Program-made: the position numbers and the translations under genes
Origin: Membranipora membranacea
Taxonomy: Eukaryota; Bryozoa; Gymnolaemata; Cheilostomatida; Membraniporidae
NCBI GenBank assembly: GCA_914767715.1
Contig: OU612065.1
Location: forward strand, 22,260,001 to 22,320,000
DNA: 60,000 nucleotides
Direction: 5' to 3'
Shown: in pieces, positions 26,836-37,826 of the stretch
Layout of the letters: each line of letters starts with the position of its first letter
Position numbering within the stretch: position 1 is the stretch's first letter
The notes under the pieces: model-generated
The model's database searches: none
What the model was told of the DNA's origin: nothing
Seen by the model: only the letters and a program-made list of their open reading frames with translations

Positions 26836-27639
26836 ACTCAGAGCATTTGCAAAATATTATGTTCATTTAGTCACAATGTGTACCACCATCATAGAATCCC
26901 GCTAGCCGTTCTAGTTCTGTTTGCCTTGTTTCCGGATAAGCTGGAAAATGTCTGCCAGACAATATGTATGACCCAACATAGATATATTGTTTGGTTAACT
27001 CTCATAGCAACTCAAAGCCCCAAACAATTTTTTTTGAACTTATTGTACAGAAGGGTGGCAGTAAAGGCTGGAGCAGATAAATGGGGTAGGTTTGAAACTG
27101 CAATAGATGTTAAGTGAAAAAGTGAGGCATAATAATATGATGGGTAAATACTGTAACAACTGCCGCATTCAACAACTGGTTTTTGTACCATATTAGGCTG
27201 GGTTTGATGCTGATGCAGAATTGGTACATAAACTGAACATGTTTACCAGTCCCAACGACATGTGAAATTGGTACGCTTTTCACGTGTCCAATAACTTGAC
27301 TTCATATCAGAGGCTGATATCACCAGTAACAGCTCTAAATCGTCAGGGTTTTGAATTTTATTACCAAACCTTAATTTGAAATTGTAACATCGAGTTCCAA
27401 AACAATATATTAACATTCAAGCTATGTAATAAATACATATGAACTATATATTGTAGAGCACTCGTTCGTTGGGAACGTTTTACAGGCTACCCAAAAAGTA
27501 AGAAGAAAGAAAAAACCCAAAGATGCTAATGCATAATTGATGAGAAATATAATTTGGAATATCTCTTTGAGTGTGAATTGGATGGACTTGAATGAATGTG
27601 AAGAGGTAAATAATTTTTTATTTGCCAAGTTATAAAAGT

Positions 27640-27960
27640 TAAACAAATAAATCATTATCATTAATATTATTTTTAATTATTATAATTTTTTAATTAGAAT
27701 CATAAATGTAATTTAATTTATTTAATTAGTTAATTATTTATTTGTTAAGTTTTTTTATTTTTTATATTATAATGTTTCAATAATATTAAATTAGTTATTT
27801 ATTAAACTCAAATAATGATATTCAATATTTTCAATTATTTAATATTCCAATTGAATGAATCTTTACTTACTTGATTTAATTATCTAATTCAATTATAAAT
27901 TCAATTATACATTTAATAACTATTAAATAAATTTTAATTTATAATGGTAAATAGAGGGTA
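27640..27960. other. Extremely AT-rich tract
   Basis: About 320 bases with very few G or C, built from AATTTA, TTAATT and similar words. It lies in the insertion that splits the upstream part of duplicate unit 2. No ORF or terminal repeat seen. Confidence 0.8.
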
Positions 27961-30299
27961 AATAATGGTGGATTGGGAATAAATTTTCTAGAATTTAAAA
28001 AAAACTGTGATTGCAGTTTTATGAGTATAAATGCAATGGCACTCAGGACATATAAATTGCAGATATTTTAGTGAATATTTTAGCAGTCTCTCGGTATAGA
28101 CGACTGATCAACAATACCTCAAAATACAATGTGCGCTAACCTCAACTACTGAGCACTGGTTTGAATTTAGTTTGTGACTTGTGAGCAAATCCTCAGGGGT
28201 TTTTGTTGGTGTCGTGTGAACCTGACTCACCCTTGGTGCAAATTTATGACATCAATTGATAGCCAGGTTTGACAAGAGCCAGCATACTGCGTCATCGTTT
28301 TTGAAACATTAGTTTCAATTAATAATAATACATGATTTGAAAATAATTTGGCAGTGATACCTTTCTGTCAACAGATAATCAAAAATAGATGCTCGTTGTT
28401 GTATGTTCTGGAAGAAATATGGCTGTTCTTAGTACTCAGACAGCGCTCAGACGGCATTACGTTACCAATACTCAATTGAGTTAGGTTCATATTACTACAT
28501 AAGAAAATGTCATCTGACACCAGTATATCTCTGATCATCAGTAAGACTTGATCTGAACTTTTTCTTTAGGTACTTCATAGATGAGAACAGTCTCTCACAT
28601 CTATATGTGCTACAAAACATCACAAGTCGTTGTGCAGCAAATTTTCTGAGTCTGGCTCTGAGGGAGCAATTGATATTCCTTTTCTTATATCAAATCCATG
28701 TTAGAAGTTATCCTGCGATACGGTTTTGTAGAATGGCTTTGAAATTGTCAAATATACGATGTGGCCTAGCTTACAGCGATCAATGCATACCTGTACATGC
28801 TGTGTGACAACAAGTAATACCAAATTAGCAAGACTTATTTTTACAGACATAGGCCACAAAAAGGTCGCAAATACAGGTCACAGCTTGCCCACGGCTGATA
28901 TTGAGGGTAGGCAGAACCTCACAATTCTGTTGCCACAACATCAGACCCTTTCTATGAATATAGAAAGTTCTCCAGGGTCACTGATATTGACACCTTATCA
29001 TATGGTATGCACAGATCAGTCTTGTTCGGTCAAATATTATCTGTGGCATCTCCAACACCAAAAGTGGCAATACTAACAAACCTTTTGACAGTGAGCCCTC
29101 ATTAAAACTAAGGAGTTAAAACTCCTTGTTAAAACAGTGCTGGTCCATACTGGTTCATACTTCCAGCAGGAACTGGTCTTAATTCATCGTTCTCTAGGTG
29201 GAATAGGAATAGTCTTTCTCTCCCTCTTTGAAGCTTTAACTCCCAAGTTTTTCTACTCGCACCCAATGTCAAAGACCGATCCGAATATCAACATATCATA
29301 TACCGTTGGAAAGCTGCCGAGCTACTGAAAATGAATACCTGAACAAAAACTTGATTCGATGACGTTGTGTCATTTTAGGGAGGAAATGAGGCAAAAAACG
29401 CTCTTTTTGTCGATGCAGATTGAGTCAGTTAACCAAGTTGATAAAGATGTACTCTATAAGAAAATTTTAGTGGTGAAATGGTAAATGTTCACTAATTATC
29501 CTTGGCTAGACAAGGTCGCACCAATGGTATTCATTGAAAAGTGATGGTAGTGACCAAGACAATCAGCAAAATAATTAAGGCAAAATCGTAAAGAGGTTGC
29601 TTTGCCTGATTAGGCATTGTGAAATTATTACTCCCATCTCATAGATAAGATGCATCTTGTTTTCATATCCACGCTTGAAAACTCTAACCCGCCTTGACAA
29701 TCTTTTTTTCCAACACTTTTTACATGTCGTCAAACAGTCAGTATGGCTTTTCAAAGCATTGTGATTTTTCAAACTAGTGGAACTTTCCCACGTGTTACTC
29801 ATAGGGGGGGTCGGTTAAAGCCATTGCCAAGGTAAGGACCCTGGTTTTGCAGTGGTTTTGTGGTGTACTCCAATCATGCTCGAATGCTGTCAGAGTTGCT
29901 GGTAGAGGCAATGACATTTCATTTCAACCACAGTTGATTAGGACAAAGTTGATATTGGAAAGTAACTGACAGCAACACATAGAGAGTTTGAGCGCTCAAA
30001 CTACCATGAAATAACTGTAAATGAACCACAAATGCAACATCTATAGGTATCGATATAGTTGGAGTTTCTGCTGCTAAATTCTATAGGAGTTATGATGAGA
30101 CACGATGTATGTTGGTCAATGGGCCACCATCTTTTGATAAATGGGGTCATGATGGTTATATAACAGTATAACATCTCCATAATATAATTATACTGTATCT
30201 TCGGTGGACCTGCTTACTTACTGTGAGGAGTAACTCCCCTGTTACTTCTTGGTTGTATACAGAAAATGGTAACAATGGGTGGCTACTAATGTCAAGATA

Positions 30300-30350
30300 A
30301 TATATATATATCTATATATGTATATATATATATATATATATATCATATAT
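30300..30350. repeat. (TA)n microsatellite
   Basis: About 50 bases of alternating TA with a few interruptions, in the region where exon 2 of the CAP duplicate would be expected. Confidence 0.85.
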
Positions 30351-31080
30351 GTAGTGGGACTCATATAGTAGTATGACCGCTTCTTTATTACAAAGGTTAA
30401 AGCTTTTCACTGATTCTTCAGCAAAGTGATGAATGAAAGAAAACATAAAATTGATAAAATCTACGAAAGAGTATGGAGTCGCAGAAAGTGATTCTTGCTA
30501 ACAGAATTTAATCCAATAAATATTGTCCATAATTGTCATGTTTTAACATTTATTAACCTCTCACAGTACTGGGACGATGAACTGGCAATGGTGGCCTAGA
30601 AACATGCCTCAGCTTGTGTATGGGGACATGACAAAGGCTCTCAAAGAAAAATTCCTGGTATGTAAACAACTACTCAATTCAGATCTGTTTCAAAATTATT
30701 TATAAAATTTTTACATACAAAATTCTGTGTTGTGATTAATTCTGAGTCTACTATATCTAAAATCTATGGACCTTTTCATTTTAGTTCAGCGCTCGAACGC
30801 GACATTGGTTGCTCATAATGGCATCCATTATATCAATCATTAATGTATATTATTATTACATGTTTTTATTGGGGTTTCCATATAAGTATGTTATGAACAT
30901 GAGAAAATAACAACTTGTTGACCTCATAAACAATATATATCTATAATCTATATAAAAAGATTTACATATTATATAGTTCAATTGCTTTTGGAAGTTGCCT
31001 CCTGTCAACAGGAGCACATAACACTATAGTTATTGAGGTAAGACCTTCAACATTGGTTGTGGAAGGTAGTTGCCACTTAA

Positions 31081-31226
31081 AGACTTTGTTTGAGGCTGCT
31101 CTTTTGTATCACATCTTATTCTCCATATTTTATTCTATCATGTGAGCGATTTTCAGCTTTAGAATCCAAATATTGAGGAGGTTATGGCCTCTCAAACTTC
31201 CAAGGTGACGGCAATTTATCGGCAGT
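31081..31226. repeat. Solitary arm of the foldback element at 36429-37093
   Basis: All 146 bases (AGACTTTGTTTGAGGCTG to ATTTATCGGCAGT) are identical to 36429-36574. It marks the exact point where similarity to CAP-ShK intron 3 ends. Only one arm is present here. Confidence 0.9.
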
Positions 31227-31310
31227 GCCATAGTTTAACAAGTATTTATGTATTTGGCAAAGAACTCATTTAACTCATTAACCCTCTCTCACAGTAGTAC
31301 CTTTTAAAAT

Positions 31311-31844
31311 TTGGTCAAAATGTTCATCTGCACATTGGTGCTCGGGTTCTCCAAGATTCAGCAACACACAATCATATCTAAAACAGTAAACAACAGAAAA
31401 ATGATAAATCTTAGACACAACAGCACCTGGAAAGTGGAGATAGAAAATAAAATGGTTTGACTTCATCCAACTGTCTCGTCTTTATCGCTCCAATATACGA
31501 AATCATTTCTATGGTATCAGAATATTGCAGCTCTTATGGCTTCTTGCTTGCCAGGAGAATGTTACAGATTACACATCATTTCAAAATAAGGAACTCTGCG
31601 ATTTGTCATTTAATCCCATGAATTCAAAAGTGGTTTATACTTTGCAGTAAGAAACAGCTCATTACAGCAACGGATAGTAAGAGTGAGTAAATCTGCTACC
31701 TGTCTTTTTCTACTAGAAATATTTGTTTGGCGTCAGATGGATACGAATGAGAACACATCCTTTTAGCATGAGAGTTCATAGTACATCTTAAACTTGTCTG
31801 TCTGATTTGGTTCACACAGATATAACCCTGTGTGATGCAAGGAG
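31311..31844 (-). other. Possible two-exon fragment of an unidentified cysteine-containing protein
   Basis: Two open segments on the minus strand, 31844-31700 and 31377-31311, have consensus acceptors and donors and join in phase (AG then A). Together they would encode about 70 residues with several cysteines, including PCITQGYICV and LNLGEPEHQC. I do not recognise the family. No upstream or downstream exon was found, so this may be a gene remnant or chance. Confidence 0.25.
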
Positions 31845-33576
31845 CTGCAATGATTTTTATAAATAATGATCGGCAGAGTTTCGATATTAATCTGTTCTGT
31901 CTGTAGTTGTGACACCTCACTCCCCTCAAAATTACCGTTCCGTTCATCTTTAGTATAGCTATAAAAGAATGAATCTAAAAGGTGATGAAAGCAGTTTAAA
32001 TATACATAAAACTCTGAATCTCTGAATTTAACAAAGTAACCTGAAGGAAAGGGGAACCTGATCCTACTGGGGGTCGTTTTTCATTCGGAATCTATCAAAG
32101 GATGAAGTAAAAAAGCCATGAAGAAGAAGACAACTCGATTGAGTGTAAAATGTGTAGATTAGCCTAGGCAGACTTTTCTTATACATTCAAGACAGCCAGT
32201 CCGAGCCTTCCTTTGGTAAAAGAAGAATACAAAGGTTCCATTACTAATTGTATCAATTTTTGAAGCTGTCATCACATTGTTTGAAAACTGATTAATGAGT
32301 AGAAGACGAGTGAAGCGCCAAACACAGAATATAATGTTGAAACTATTAATTCAACTTAACTTAATCCTTCGCTCATTTGCAAGTCACAAAATACCTATGA
32401 ACATTACTGTCATGGAACAAAAAGCCAACCTTCAACCATGCCAATAAAAAGCCAGCCTTCAATTATGTCGCATTACTTGGCCTTATTCAAAGATGTATTA
32501 TTCTTATTTAGACCATTTGTTATCAGATGTTACTCCTCATTCCTCCTTCTGCAGTATGCGTAGTATGTCCAGTCAAGAGCTCCGATGGCATTTACCATAT
32601 CTTATATAGACTGTTTTCTGAGCTCTGATTTAGGCCTCAATTTTGAGTTGTCCTCTCTCCAATTTGGTACTTATAACCCATGCCGCATAGGAAAAACGTG
32701 CTGAAAAGAAGGTTATCTTGAAAACCGCTTATAATAGGAAACAATTTATTTTTGATTCAGAATCTGCAACACTGAAAACTCTTATGGACATAGTTGGGGA
32801 AATAGTTTTAGTATTTGGATAGTCAATTATAGCATTTTTTGCCTGTTTTGCGAACAATTTGGCAGAATCTTTCATGGGTTTCGTCACTAAAATTAAGATT
32901 GATCAACATTCAAGCCTCCAATGATTTGGAAACCCTGTCTCACACTGAGCAGCACACTGAGCACAACATCTGTAACACACCAGCAGCAGCACCCATACGG
33001 CAGCACACCCACCAGAGGCAGCAAGATTGACGTACAATCGGCATCAAACAAGCGGCAGCCACCAGGCGGCAGCCCAACAACATCAGCAACATTCACTACC
33101 AAGCACCTGCCCCGAATACCTTCCATCCCCAGCACTGTAACATACATCGTATGGCCCTCAATGCAGACAAGCCACACAGTAGCCCCTCATAGCAGCTGAC
33201 TTGACTTGACAAATTATCTCAGCATACCAGACTCAGGCAGACATCCCAGTTTTGGCAGCAGCATCTGGTAGCGGCAAGAAATGCAAACCCCAGTATACCC
33301 ATGAGGAAAGTAACAATTAAGGCTAGATTTGCAATGTTTGATTTTCGTTTTGTGATTCAAAGTTGAAATATGAAAATAGGATTCATATGAATATTTCGGT
33401 TTTCATCAATATAAGAAAATCAAAGGACAAAAAACTGACTTTATTTTCATATTTTGATTTGTTGTTTTGGAACAGAAAACATAAAACAAGTTGTATTTTG
33501 TTTTTTTTAGCATCAGTGCGCAAAATTGAAAATCAAACGATACTAAGTCCCCTTATACCAATCCTCTGGGTTAGGT
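31845..33576. other. Intergenic region without recognised genes
   Basis: No exon, element end or RNA gene that I can support. A GC-richer stretch at 32920-33200, rich in CAGCA and CACC words, gives open frames of low complexity on both strands and no family match. Confidence 0.5.
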
Positions 33577-33582
33577 TTTATT
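33577..33582 (-). promoter_or_regulatory. Probable poly(A) signal of the HSD17B12-like gene
   Basis: AATAAA on the minus strand, 80 bases beyond the TGA stop at 33662-33664. Position and orientation fit, but no transcript evidence is available. Confidence 0.55.
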
Positions 33583-33661
33583 TATAACATGAGGAATAAT
33601 GATTTCATACAGAATTTTATCAATCTATATCCAAGTTTTTGTTCACAAATATATTTGATGT

Positions 33662-36057
33662 TCATGGAGTGAAAAGTGACATGAAGTGTTGTATGATTAC
33701 TCCGGAGTCATGGATATGATGTCTGATATGACCATTACATCTGTTAGACCATCCTATTGTGTTGATCGCTGAATTAACGAAAGATTTCACAGGGATGCTG
33801 AACAGAAGTATGTGAAGCCCAAAAAGGGAGAACCTGCTGACATTTTTGAGAGCTTCCTTTGACATTGGAGTTTCCACCATTCCGGGCTCCAAAGTTTGAA
33901 TAATTATTCCTGTAAAAAAAAATCACTTGTTTTGTCCTAAAACTGTCAGTCAATTCTCAGAAGTAAATTCTTATCTTTCCCCAGCCAGCAGTATCTTAAA
34001 CCCATAATAAATAGTACCAACAAATAATATCAAATAAAACCGACAATCGAAACTGTAGAACTATAAACCACGATAAATTCATCTTGATATTAAATTATAG
34101 TATACATTATATTGAAAAATATCATTAGAATAAAGAGATGGCTGGACGAGGGGATGGTTGTCCAATGTACAATTACAAAGATACTTACCAAGCTGCAGTT
34201 GGTAGTTTTGATATTTTCTGTTGTCCAGCCAAAACTGTCACATAATCAGATTCTATCATTTACACAAATTTACAATTATAATAGATGGCACAGAACCACT
34301 GACTTAATAATAAGTCTATTACTAAGTCTATGCGCAGTAGCCATGTCATTAATGATGCTCACCTGAATTATTTCTAACATAGCATTTCTGTAGACAGAGA
34401 GACAGCGTTGAGACGTATGCTTTTGAGGCCGAGTAGCCTGCAGTCAGCCCTCCACCTCTGTGCATTATCGAGGAGATGTTCACTATAACTCCCCTATTTT
34501 TATCAACCATGTGCTGCAGAACTAGAAGGCTCATCTCCGTTGGGGCTACACAATTAACGTTTACAACGTCTTTGTGTGTCTTTAGCCTACACAATTAACG
34601 CAAATTAAGACAAATTAACATGAAATTTGATTATGTTCTTTCTGTGATATTTTGATGGCAGTGTAGTGGACATGATCTTCCTGTTTTTACATATTTGCGT
34701 CATTTCAAACATAAATACAAAATCTGCTCTGAATATTAGCAGGGTGGGAAATGGGCATTCAACTAATAACAAGATTTGATGTAGTTTTCTCCATTGATTG
34801 ACTTCAATAATGATAATGATAATAATAATAGGTCTATATGGTATACTCACATTGTGTCAACTTGATGTGGTAGAGAAAATCCCAGTACAATCCCAACATT
34901 GTTGATAAGAATACCAACATCCAGCTCGGACAGTGTAGCTTTGATTCCATCATAGATGTCTTGTTGAGTAAAATCGGCAACTATGACCTTCACCTTGACA
35001 CTATGATCTCTTTCGATCTCTTTCATCACTCTGTTCAGCTTATCCGCATTTCGGCTGATCAGAACCACATTCAGCCCTTTCTTAGCTAACGTATCAGCGT
35101 ATACCCTGCCTGCAGATATCAATAAGATGATGACTAAAGAAGATAACAACAAAAGAGCTGGTGTACGTGTCTACAACACAGCACCAGAGAACTTCCAGCC
35201 TTCTTTGGCTTGCAACTTTGATTTTTAAACCCTAATCTTTATTTATCTAGGCCAGCAATTTGTGTACTCTCTCTGTAATTTCAAAAAATTTGATTCGAAT
35301 GGGAGTCAGACTTTGCGGAAATGAAATTCTCTTCTTTATTGTTATTACCATGGCCTGGCACAGCCAACTTGATGCCTCTCATCTTGGCAGTCTTACTCTT
35401 GGTCCCATGTAGCCAATTTGCTAGCCAATAAAACCCAACGACAATCAGATCAAAATAAAAACATTGTCTGGTCGTACAGTACCCAATAATTCTCATACTG
35501 ATGTTATGATGCATTCTAAAGGTGAGAGGCCATAAATAGCCATAAATGATCTCATGAAGTGTATATATAAAACTGAATAAACTGAATAGCCTCTGGCAGT
35601 GACCCTTGACATTAGGACAAGATGCGACACAACTTTGAACATAAATTTGAGGTATTTTTACACTCTCGGAGGTCATCAACCCACGGTCTAGGTCAAAGTC
35701 AAGGAATTCAATAAAATGATAATATGATGGGATTTTTTACCATTATCTTCATAGTGACAGAATTATTACAATTTTACAACTAGGCCTACCTATTCCATCA
35801 GTAGCTCCAGTAACCACCGCCCATTCTCCGTACTTCTTTAGATCTACAGGAAAGAGCTGAGCCAGCACGTACAATTTAAAAGGCTTCCACAGGTGACGGT
35901 GTATAACTGAGATAGAAGCGTATCCAGAAATGGCATAACCCGCGAGCATCCAGGGAGGAATATCTCTGAGAAATTCAAGGATTCTGGATCTGCATAATGT
36001 CACACTCTCCTCAGTGAGAAGAGGCGCTGAGCTCATGAAGGTGAAAAATTTGCTCAT
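33662..36057 (-). CDS. HSD17B12-like: HSD17B12-like short-chain dehydrogenase/reductase
   Basis: Four exons, 36057-35790, 35109-34851, 34586-34363 and 33909-33662, total 999 bases: 332 residues plus stop. The N-terminus has a hydrophobic segment (about 33-55), as in ER-bound members. A classical SDR Rossmann fold follows: TGATDGIG at 83-90, NNVG at 159-162, and a full catalytic set Asn187, Ser214/215, Tyr227 and Lys231 (YSASK). The closing stretch FVNSAINTIGWSNRCNG matches the HSD17B12/HSD17B3 group better than HSDL1. HSDL1 proteins usually have Phe for the catalytic Tyr, so this copy should be active. The family reduces 3-ketoacyl-CoA (fatty-acid elongation) or 17-keto steroids with NADPH; the substrate here is inferred, not shown. 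It ends without the C-terminal lysine ER-retrieval signal of vertebrate HSD17B12. It is tail-to-tail with the CAP array and followed by the poly(A) signal at 33577. Confidence 0.93.
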
Positions 36058-36187
36058 ATTTGCAAGTCAGAACCGCCCTGTGCTCTGAATCTAATAACCA
36101 ACAGTAATTTAACATCATTGTAATAACCAATGTTATCTATACTAGTTTATTTATCTAAAGCCTGATTATTGTGTTGTCTCTTATGTA

Positions 36188-36227
36188 ATCACAGAGGTAA
36201 GGATATATATATCCTTACCTCTGTGAT
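36188..36227. other. Perfect 40-nt palindrome upstream of the HSD17B12-like start
   Basis: Two 20-base arms (ATCACAGAGGTAAGGATATA and its exact complement) meet with no spacer, 131 bases upstream of the start codon at 36057. It could form a cruciform or be a remnant of an inverted repeat. GAGGTAAG inside the arm also resembles a splice donor. Confidence 0.9.
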
Positions 36228-36428
36228 GTAATCTTACTCATTCAGACAGGACATTGAACTTCATTAGACTTTATTGATTTTATTGACTTATGGCCAGGAA
36301 AATTGACGACTCCTTGACTGATAAGTATGAGTAAAACCTCCCTATCGTATCAGATGTTTATACAGGTGTCTCAAAGTATGTGTCTTAGGATGCGCAACAC
36401 TGGAAACAAGCTCCTCTTTGACTCAGCA

Positions 36429-37093
36429 AGACTTTGTTTGAGGCTGCTCTTTTGTATCACATCTTATTCTCCATATTTTATTCTATCATGTGAGCGATTT
36501 TCAGCTTTAGAATCCAAATATTGAGGAGGTTATGGCCTCTCAAACTTCCAAGGTGACGGCAATTTATCGGCAGTAAGAATCAGCCGGCAATCCCTAGGGT
36601 ACGTCACAACCATCATACTTGTTACGATACACTAATAAATATGTTGATGATCAAAATGTTCAGATCTGCAACGGTCTCGAACCCAGGTCCAAATGGCTTT
36701 GCAGGTAACACCGCTAACACTGAGCTATATTGTCTACTGGCTAACCTAGTTGGTCCAAGTGGCGTGATAGTAGCGTCATTGCCTATAGGTATGGGGACCC
36801 AGGTTCGATTGCCACCCAGGTCTGAATTTTGATCATCATCTTATCTGTGTGATTATTAGTGTATTAACTAATAACTCATAATAAGTATGACCATAGACAA
36901 AACACATGTCTATGGTTGTGACGTACCCCAGGGGAAACATCCGCTAATTCCCAATGCCGATTGAAGGCAATCACCCTGGAAGTTTGAGAGGCCATAACTT
37001 CCTCAATATTTAGATTCTAAAGCTGAAAATCGCTCACATGATAGAATAAAATATGGAGAATAAGATGTGATACAAAAGAGCAGCCTCAAACAA
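36429..37093. mobile_element. 665-bp foldback element with tRNA-like arms
   Basis: The element is an imperfect palindrome from end to end. The outer arms (36429-36574 versus about 36946-37093) are diverged inverted copies. Inward of these, GGTACGTCACAACCAT pairs with ATGGTTGTGACGTACC. Further in, GATGATCAAAATGTTCAGAT and a B-box-like GAACCCAGGT pair with 36790-36840. tRNA-like A and B boxes appear on the minus strand at about 36670-36725, and a B box on the plus strand near 36800. The left outer arm is identical to 31081-31226. No transposase. The target duplication could not be resolved. Confidence 0.8.
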
Positions 37094-37826
37094 CTGCCTC
37101 ATATATTCTAGGATTTTTAGCTGACTTAACAACCAAGTATGAGCGCTGCTTAACTCAAACAGGCCTTGGCACACAGCCCAGTTCTGGTGAAATTAACCTT
37201 CAAATCACAACAATGTTGTGTCATATAATTAACAATGTAGATGTCAGGAACAAACTATAACTATTATTCTTCAACTCTGCATGCATTTCATGCATATATC
37301 ATTTGATGTCCAACTCAGAAAAATAGATATAGCAATAAAAATTTTAAAATATCATAAAAAATTATTTAATGAGAACTTTGCTAAGCACAATCTTATGTAC
37401 AAAAGTGAGTAGTTTGGACTTGCAGCTTTAAACGATAAAAAATTCTTAGCACAAATATTTACTTACATGCGTCTGTTTATGAGGTTATACAAATAAAAAT
37501 ATAGAACATTATGAGTCTTATGACTATATGCAGCATACAAAATATGTTGGATCACCATTGGCTTTTTATATATGTCTCGAGTGTTGAAATTTAATTGCAA
37601 TTTTTACAGGAGTCGCAAAGTATAGCAGATAATTAGGAGTTGTCTGGCCATTTTTCAAGAGTGCACAAGTCTTGATTAGGAGGCAAGAAAACATACATTG
37701 TCCAATACATTTTTGAAATTATCCAAGTGCTTCGATCCCAGAAAAACTTTAAATTCTGACTACTTCCATATATAATAATGTGAAACCCCTGAGTGTTCAT
37801 AATGTGAGGTCTGAACTACTCAGCGG
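37094..37826. other. Spacer 3' of the KEAP1 gene
   Basis: AT-rich, with no exon or element end that I can support. It should contain the 3' UTR of the minus-strand KEAP1 gene. I saw no convincing AATAAA close to the stop. Confidence 0.45.

Larger units (their letters stand above)
27245..31078 (+). pseudogene. Decayed CAP-ShK duplicate, unit 2 (exon 3 only)
   Basis: Colinear with the intact locus from about 20585 to 24055. The upstream block at 20585 recurs at 27245-27335 and 28505-28830. The blocks at 22400-22900 recur at 29480-29990. Exon 3 recurs at 30567-30657, and intron 3 continues to about 31078. Exon 3 keeps both splice sites and the WGHD-GSQRK motif, but a codon for Gln is TAG at 30597-30599. 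Exons 1 and 2 are gone. About 1.2 kb of AT-rich DNA is inserted at 27336-28504. Homology stops abruptly at the 146-bp repeat starting at 31081. Confidence 0.85.

Noticed and set aside
32839-33199. Open frames on both strands in a CAG/CAC-rich stretch, as a possible gene
   Set aside because: Low-complexity composition keeps several frames open at once. There are no splice partners, domain or start context.
35281-35679. Minus-strand open frame of 132 codons between HSD17B12-like exons 1 and 2
   Set aside because: It lies wholly inside an intron whose flanking exons join in phase and complete the Rossmann fold. The peptide shows no domain and would break the enzyme.
33662-36057. HSDL1 (inactive hydroxysteroid dehydrogenase-like 1) as the identity of the SDR
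   Set aside because: Length fits, but the catalytic Tyr is present and the C-terminal FVNSAINTIG region matches HSD17B12/3 better. HSDL1 remains a second choice.
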